From NCBI RefSeq assembly GCF_021532375.1, contig NZ_JAKGAP010000011.1, forward strand, positions 1-64,000: a stretch of DNA of 64,000 bases, given 5' to 3'. The stretch comes from Paenibacillus alkaliterrae. Its GTDB lineage: Bacteria; Bacillota; Bacilli; Paenibacillales; Paenibacillaceae. The number at the start of each line of letters is the position of its first letter. Within the stretch, counting starts at the first letter, position 1. Shown in pieces: positions 60,148-64,000 of the stretch. The notes under the pieces were generated by a model. The model saw only the letters and a list, made by a program, of their open reading frames with translations. It had not been told where the DNA came from and made no database searches. Both the position numbers and the translations under genes were made by a program.

Positions 60148-62250
60148 ATGAGTAAACGAATTGAATTAGCGGAAAATGGACTATACCTCGTTTTCGAGGT
60201 GACGTATAGCGGAGATGTCCGGTTTCTCCATTTCGGAGCGCAGCCGCTTGATGAAAACATCATACAAGAGAAGCAGAAGCCGGGCTTTCGCCTGATGGAG
60301 CTTCAGCTGACGGGGGAGGACCGGGCGGAGTATCACGGGCGGACGCACCGGGCGTCTTACCCGGGTCTTCGTATGGTGTACGATTCGCATAACGACACCC
60401 GAAACGAGCTTGGACGTAAGCTGGAGATCGGCTTGCGGGATGAGGTCACGGGATTGAAGGCAGCGCAGCATCTGCAGTTTTACGATGGCGTACGGACGGT
60501 ACGGAGCTGGACGGTGCTGAAGAACGAAGGGCAAGCGCCAGCCGAGGTGGAATATGTCTCATCTTTCGCTTTGACAGGTCTGGATAAGGAAGGCGAGCGG
60601 GATCGCGATGACAAAATGAGACTATACCTCGCCCATAACGGCTGGCAAAGCGAGCTGCAGTGGAGATCGTATACGCTGCCCGAGCTCGGCATGTCGCATT
60701 TGATCGACCGCGGCTCGAAGCGGGTATCCTGCAGCAATACCGGCTCATGGTCGGCGGCCGAGCATATTCCGATGGCTGTGCTGTATAACGAGGAAGCGGG
60801 TACGAGCTTGTTTTGGCAAATCGAGAATAATGGCTCGTGGCATTGGGAAATCATTGAGCAATCCGATCTGCTTACGGTGCTGATCAGCGGTCCGACGGAG
60901 CATGACAATCATTGGTGGCTGAAGCTGCAGCCGGGTGAGGAATTTGTTTCCGTACCGGTTGCGGCAGGGACCGTGGAGGGCGGCTTCGAGCAGGCGATCG
61001 ACCAACTGACGGCCTATCGCCGGACAATCCGCAGACCGAACGAGGATAACGAGCTGCTTCGGGTTATTTTCAATGATTATATGAATTGTTTATGGGGCGC
61101 GCCTACGACAGAGAAGCTGCTTCCGCTTATCGATGCGGCGGCTGACGTAGGCTGCGAATACTTCTGTATCGACGCAGGATGGTATGCGCCAGGCGAATGG
61201 TGGGACGGCGTGGGCGAGTGGCTGCCCTCGGAGGAAAGATTCCCCGAGGGAATCAAATTCGTGCTCGACTACATCCGCGGGAAAGGACTTATTCCGGGTC
61301 TTTGGCTGGAGCTTGAAGTGATGGGAATCAACAGTCCGAAGCTTGCGGATACGGACGACAGCTGGTTTTTCATGCGCCATGGCAAACGAGTAAAGGACCG
61401 CAGCCGTTACCAGCTCGATTACCGCAATCCGAAGGTCATTGCCCATGCGGATGAGGTAATTCGCCGTTTGGTAGAGGATTACGGCGTCGGTTATATTAAG
61501 ATGGATTACAATATCAATGCGGGAATAGGTACGGAAACAGCGTCTGACAGCGTCGGCGATGGCTTGCTTCAGCATAACCGTGTCTACTTAAGCTGGCTGG
61601 ACAGCGTCTTTGCGCGATATCCCGAGCTAGTCATTGAGAACTGCTCGAGCGGAGGCATGCGCATGGATTATGCGATGCTGAGCCGCCATAGCATTCAGTC
61701 GACGAGTGACCAAGAGGATTACGTGAAATACGCGGCTATTGCAGCCAGCTCGCCGGCAGCGCTGACGCCGGAGCAATCGGCGATTTGGTCGTATCCGCTG
61801 CGCGAGGGCGACGATGAGGAAGTTATTTTCAACATGGTCAATGCCTTATTGCTTCGTGTACATCAGAGCGGCCATTTGGCTGAGCTGAGTCCAAGACGGC
61901 GCGAGCTGGTGAAAGAAGCACTGGATTACTACAAATCAATCCGCGGCGACATTCCCGAAGCGCTGCCGTTCTGGCCGATCGGGCTGCCGAAGCAGCAGGA
62001 TGACTGGATCAGCTGCGGCTTGCGCCGCGGTGATCGGATTTACCTCGCCGTATGGCGCATTGCCGGCAATACGTCGGAAATTCAGTTGCCGCTCGAGAGA
62101 TGGCAGGGTCGTGAATTGACCGTCACTTGCGCTTATCCGGCTGCGTCGCCCGGAACTGAGTCGAAGTGGAACAAGGCGGATGGTATGCTGCATGTCAGGC
62201 TGCCTGCTACCAAGACGGCGAGATTATTTGAGCTTCAAGTTAAGAGCTGA
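60148..62250 (+). CDS. GH36 alpha-galactosidase
   Basis: A 700-residue cytoplasmic glycosidase. After an N-terminal beta-sandwich (about 1-290), the TIM barrel has CIDAGWYAPGEWWDGVGEWL, the nucleophile Asp453 in GYIKMDYN, ENCSSGGMRMDYAML and the acid/base Asp521 in STSDQEDY. These are the GH36 signatures, so it should remove terminal alpha-galactose from raffinose-family sugars, melibiose or galactomannan oligosaccharides. alpha-N-acetylgalactosaminidase activity cannot be excluded. There is no signal peptide. It follows the binding-protein gene by 97 bases and completes the importer/regulator locus. Confidence 0.88.
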   Translation: MSKRIELAENGLYLVFEVTYSGDVRFLHFGAQPLDENIIQEKQKPGFRLMELQLTGEDRAEYHGRTHRASYPGLRMVYDSHNDTRNELGRKLEIGLRDEVTGLKAAQHLQFYDGVRTVRSWTVLKNEGQAPAEVEYVSSFALTGLDKEGERDRDDKMRLYLAHNGWQSELQWRSYTLPELGMSHLIDRGSKRVSCSNTGSWSAAEHIPMAVLYNEEAGTSLFWQIENNGSWHWEIIEQSDLLTVLISGPTEHDNHWWLKLQPGEEFVSVPVAAGTVEGGFEQAIDQLTAYRRTIRRPNEDNELLRVIFNDYMNCLWGAPTTEKLLPLIDAAADVGCEYFCIDAGWYAPGEWWDGVGEWLPSEERFPEGIKFVLDYIRGKGLIPGLWLELEVMGINSPKLADTDDSWFFMRHGKRVKDRSRYQLDYRNPKVIAHADEVIRRLVEDYGVGYIKMDYNINAGIGTETASDSVGDGLLQHNRVYLSWLDSVFARYPELVIENCSSGGMRMDYAMLSRHSIQSTSDQEDYVKYAAIAASSPAALTPEQSAIWSYPLREGDDEEVIFNMVNALLLRVHQSGHLAELSPRRRELVKEALDYYKSIRGDIPEALPFWPIGLPKQQDDWISCGLRRGDRIYLAVWRIAGNTSEIQLPLERWQGRELTVTCAYPAASPGTESKWNKADGMLHVRLPATKTARLFELQVKS

Positions 62251-62514
62251 ACATTTATGTTGTACTTCGGGACAAAGTAGCTTATCAAGAGCTCGGTGCC
62301 GATTATTTAGGTTCGCGTGAAAAGACCGTCGATTACTAGGTTCGAAAGATCCAAGAGATAGGATTTCAAGTTGAACTTGATCAATGGAAATGAGAAAGCC
62401 AACTCAGCTTCTAATTAGACGACTACTGGCTTTTTTAGCGGCTTTTGTGCAAACGGTTTGTCCGTATTTTTCCTCTAGTTCGGGGAAACGTATGGTTGAA
62501 GGAGGATGAAAAGG
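62251..62514. other. intergenic stretch
   Basis: No gene. A short imperfect direct repeat (CGATTATTTAGGTTCG and CGATTACTAGGTTCG, about 62302 and 62330) is the only structure noticed. No clear terminator for the alpha-galactosidase gene was found. Confidence 0.35.
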
Positions 62515-63753
62515 ATGCGCATAAAAATCGCTTTGTGGTTGCTGGCTATTGCGTTGTGTTTGGCCGGAACAGGAAACGCCGCATTCGCCGCCAAGGAAGA
62601 CGCCGAGCTCCAAGCTGCATTTGTCCGGGGCGGTGATCTGTGGGTTAAGATAGGCAGCAGGGAGAAGAAGCTTGCGGGCGGCCCCCATATCTACGATCCA
62701 AAATGGTCGTTTGACGGAGCATGGATAGCCTTTGCGAAGGGCGAGGCGCGACAAGAGCTATGGATCCTTGACATGCGGACTGGGCATGGCAGTCTTGTGT
62801 CAGCGGAAGGCGGGCTTAACTTTCAATGGTCGCCTAACGATAACAAGCTAGCCTATCAGACCGGGCAGCAATTGCAATATGTGGATGTGTCTCAACCGAA
62901 TACACTGCTTGAGACCGCTGAGGGCATCGGCAATTATTCGTGGCTGCCGGACGGGAAGGGCTTCTTCGCCTCCTCGCAATCGGAACTGTTGACCGAAGGC
63001 TGGACGCCGATCAGTTTATATCAAATTCCGCTGCAGCAGCTGGGAGATCCGGGAAAATATGTGACGGTTCATGTGCTTCCTAAGCCATCCGATGATTTTT
63101 TTGCCGTCGGTACGAGTCCCTTCAAATGGTCCGCGGATGGGCGCTGGATCGCTTTTCTTGCTACGCCTACAGCTTCATTATCGGCTGACAGCAATACGCT
63201 GTGCGTCGTATCCTCCGACGGCGTCGTGTTTAGAACGCTGGATCAGATGGTGAATCATGAGCAGTGGTTTGAGTGGGGCCCGCGTGATGCGCAGTTAGCT
63301 TATATCGTGGGAGTAGGACGCGAGGCCGGCAGCAATAAAAGACTTAAAGTGCTGAAAGTCACCTCCGGCAAATCCGGGATTTATACGCCGGAGGGCTTCG
63401 TCGACAACGATTTTGCATGGCAGGGAGCTGAGCACATCGTAGTCTCGAGAGAGATGGAGCTGAAGCAAGCGGACGGACTGGCCGAGCGGAGTAATCCCCG
63501 TTTGCTCACTGTAGAGCTGGCTAGCGGGAAGCAATCGGTAATTACGAAGCCACCGGACGCATTTGGCGATTATAATCCGCAGTCACTGCCGGAGAAGCTG
63601 TCTTGGGTGAGAAGCGATTCGAAGACCGCGAATGTCATCGTCAGCCGTCCGAACGGATCCAAAGCGAAAAACTGGCTGACGAGCATCGATCAGCCCGACT
63701 CCTATTACGGACAGATGCGCTGGGACAGCGTGCTGAGATTTTTGATCAGGTAA
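62515..63753 (+). CDS. secreted TolB-like beta-propeller protein
   Basis: A 412-residue protein. A cleavable signal peptide (KIALWLLAIALCLAGTGNAAFA, processing after AFA) is followed by repeated WD40/TolB-like blades: YDPKWSFDGAWIAFAKG, NFQWSPNDNKLAYQTG, PFKWSADGRWIAFLATP and WFEWGPRDAQLAYIVG. Such propellers serve as binding or scaffolding domains outside the membrane. No catalytic residues are evident. The ATG at 62515 has AGGAGG 9 bases upstream; an ATG three codons earlier overlaps that site. Single gene with a terminator. Confidence 0.8.
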   Translation: MRIKIALWLLAIALCLAGTGNAAFAAKEDAELQAAFVRGGDLWVKIGSREKKLAGGPHIYDPKWSFDGAWIAFAKGEARQELWILDMRTGHGSLVSAEGGLNFQWSPNDNKLAYQTGQQLQYVDVSQPNTLLETAEGIGNYSWLPDGKGFFASSQSELLTEGWTPISLYQIPLQQLGDPGKYVTVHVLPKPSDDFFAVGTSPFKWSADGRWIAFLATPTASLSADSNTLCVVSSDGVVFRTLDQMVNHEQWFEWGPRDAQLAYIVGVGREAGSNKRLKVLKVTSGKSGIYTPEGFVDNDFAWQGAEHIVVSREMELKQADGLAERSNPRLLTVELASGKQSVITKPPDAFGDYNPQSLPEKLSWVRSDSKTANVIVSRPNGSKAKNWLTSIDQPDSYYGQMRWDSVLRFLIR

Positions 63754-63816
63754 GAAAGCACGGGCTGAAGGAGCAGCTGGCAAGCGGCTGTGGAGGATGG
63801 AGTTACTCTTAAAGAA

Positions 63817-63857
63817 AGCCCGCGGGCGCATCAACAAGTGCGCCTGCGGGCTGTTTT
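63817..63857 (+). terminator. terminator of the TolB-like gene
   Basis: AGCCCGCGGGCGCA pairs with TGCGCCTGCGGGCT (one mismatch), followed by GTTTTCGTTG. Confidence 0.8.
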
Positions 63858-63882
63858 CGTTGTAGAGCACGGGTATGGAAAG

Positions 63883-63906
63883 AAACCGGGACCCTTTTCC
63901 CGGTTT
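63883..63906. terminator. second hairpin near the window end
   Basis: AAACCGGGA pairs with TCCCGGTTT. Short A/T flanks exist on both sides, so it may end a minus-strand gene lying beyond the window. The remaining bases to 64000 show no gene. Confidence 0.45.
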
Positions 63907-64000
63907 TCATGATAAAGCGCCAAAGCCTCTAAGCATTTAGCCAATCGCTGCGGGCATAGTGCATTCATCTTAGCATGAGCGGTCTCATTGTTCTATATAA

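Noticed and set aside
62449..62462. cre-like sequence TGCAAACGGTTTGT before the TolB-like gene
   Set aside because: Both bases at one conserved end mismatch and the downstream gene has no link to sugar catabolism.

Overview
The window looks like a chromosomal segment of a Paenibacillus-type Firmicute (Paenibacillaceae). The grounds are strong GGAGG ribosome binding sites, frequent TTG/GTG starts, many long-stem terminators, YesM/YesN-style two-component systems, ATPase-less sugar ABC importers, and recognisable Bacillus-type operators (BirA, MhqR, GlnR/TnrA, Rex, Pho, CcpA). No rRNA, tRNA, CRISPR array, intact insertion sequence or prophage was seen.

Layout. 1-2 kb: a nitrate/nitrite MFS transporter on the minus strand, behind a ~350-nt leader with a GlnR/TnrA-type box, a sigma-A promoter and two successive intrinsic terminators. 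Each terminator is preceded by a small A1/G4 hexaloop hairpin that overlaps its 5' arm, as in ANTAR antitermination leaders. 2-5.3 kb is low-density: a broken surface-protein gene, two tandem paralogous small genes of unknown function, a dispersed palindromic repeat, a Bax-inhibitor-1-like membrane protein, and relics of a GntR regulator and a lipoprotein. 5.3-8.4 kb: a GT4 glycosyltransferase with a Pho-box-like site, a GMC oxidoreductase and a damaged DoxX gene. 8.7-15.7 kb: two c-di-GMP turnover proteins around an amino-acid dehydrogenase. The second (PAS-PAS-GGDEF-EAL-PilZ) sits behind a c-di-GMP-I riboswitch with terminator. 15.9-22 kb: a BirA-controlled biotin operon bioA-D-B-F-H-C, then rlmN.

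23-35 kb: housekeeping and small genes (GNAT, ThuA-like, greA, ATL protein, wHTH protein, Rex-type yjlC-ndh operon, GDYXXLXY membrane protein, dbpA). Among them is a chromosomal actin-like (ParM family) gene followed by a ribbon-helix-helix ParR-like gene and an AT-rich repeat cluster that could be its centromere. 35-35.5 kb: a 364-bp element bounded by perfect 20-bp inverted repeats (MITE-like) that carries a second copy of the dispersed repeat.

36-47 kb: a glycan-uptake locus made of two permeases and a binding lipoprotein (LplB/LplC/LplA type), a membrane-anchored AraC regulator, and a tight operon for three proteins without signal peptides: a CBM9-like protein, a large transglutaminase-fold protein and a GH18 glycosidase. 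Import followed by intracellular processing of a GlcNAc-containing glycan or glycopeptide is a reasonable hypothesis. 47-49.2 kb: a MerR regulator and a Bcr/CflA drug exporter, with a 19-bp-spacer MerR promoter. 49.4-52.7 kb: a quinone/electrophile-detoxification cluster (MhqR, DoxX, ring-cleaving dioxygenase, MhqD-like hydrolase, flavin reductase) with two MhqR-type palindromes. 52.8-53.1 kb: a tandem copy of the dispersed repeat. 53.2-62.3 kb: a second sugar importer (MalG/MalF-like permeases, binding lipoprotein) with its YesM/YesN-type pair and a GH36 alpha-galactosidase. A 22-bp motif lies the same 12 bp upstream of the inferred -35 at both the permease and the binding-protein promoters. 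The window ends with a secreted TolB-like beta-propeller protein.

Neither sugar importer has its own ATPase, so both probably use a shared MsmX-like subunit encoded elsewhere.
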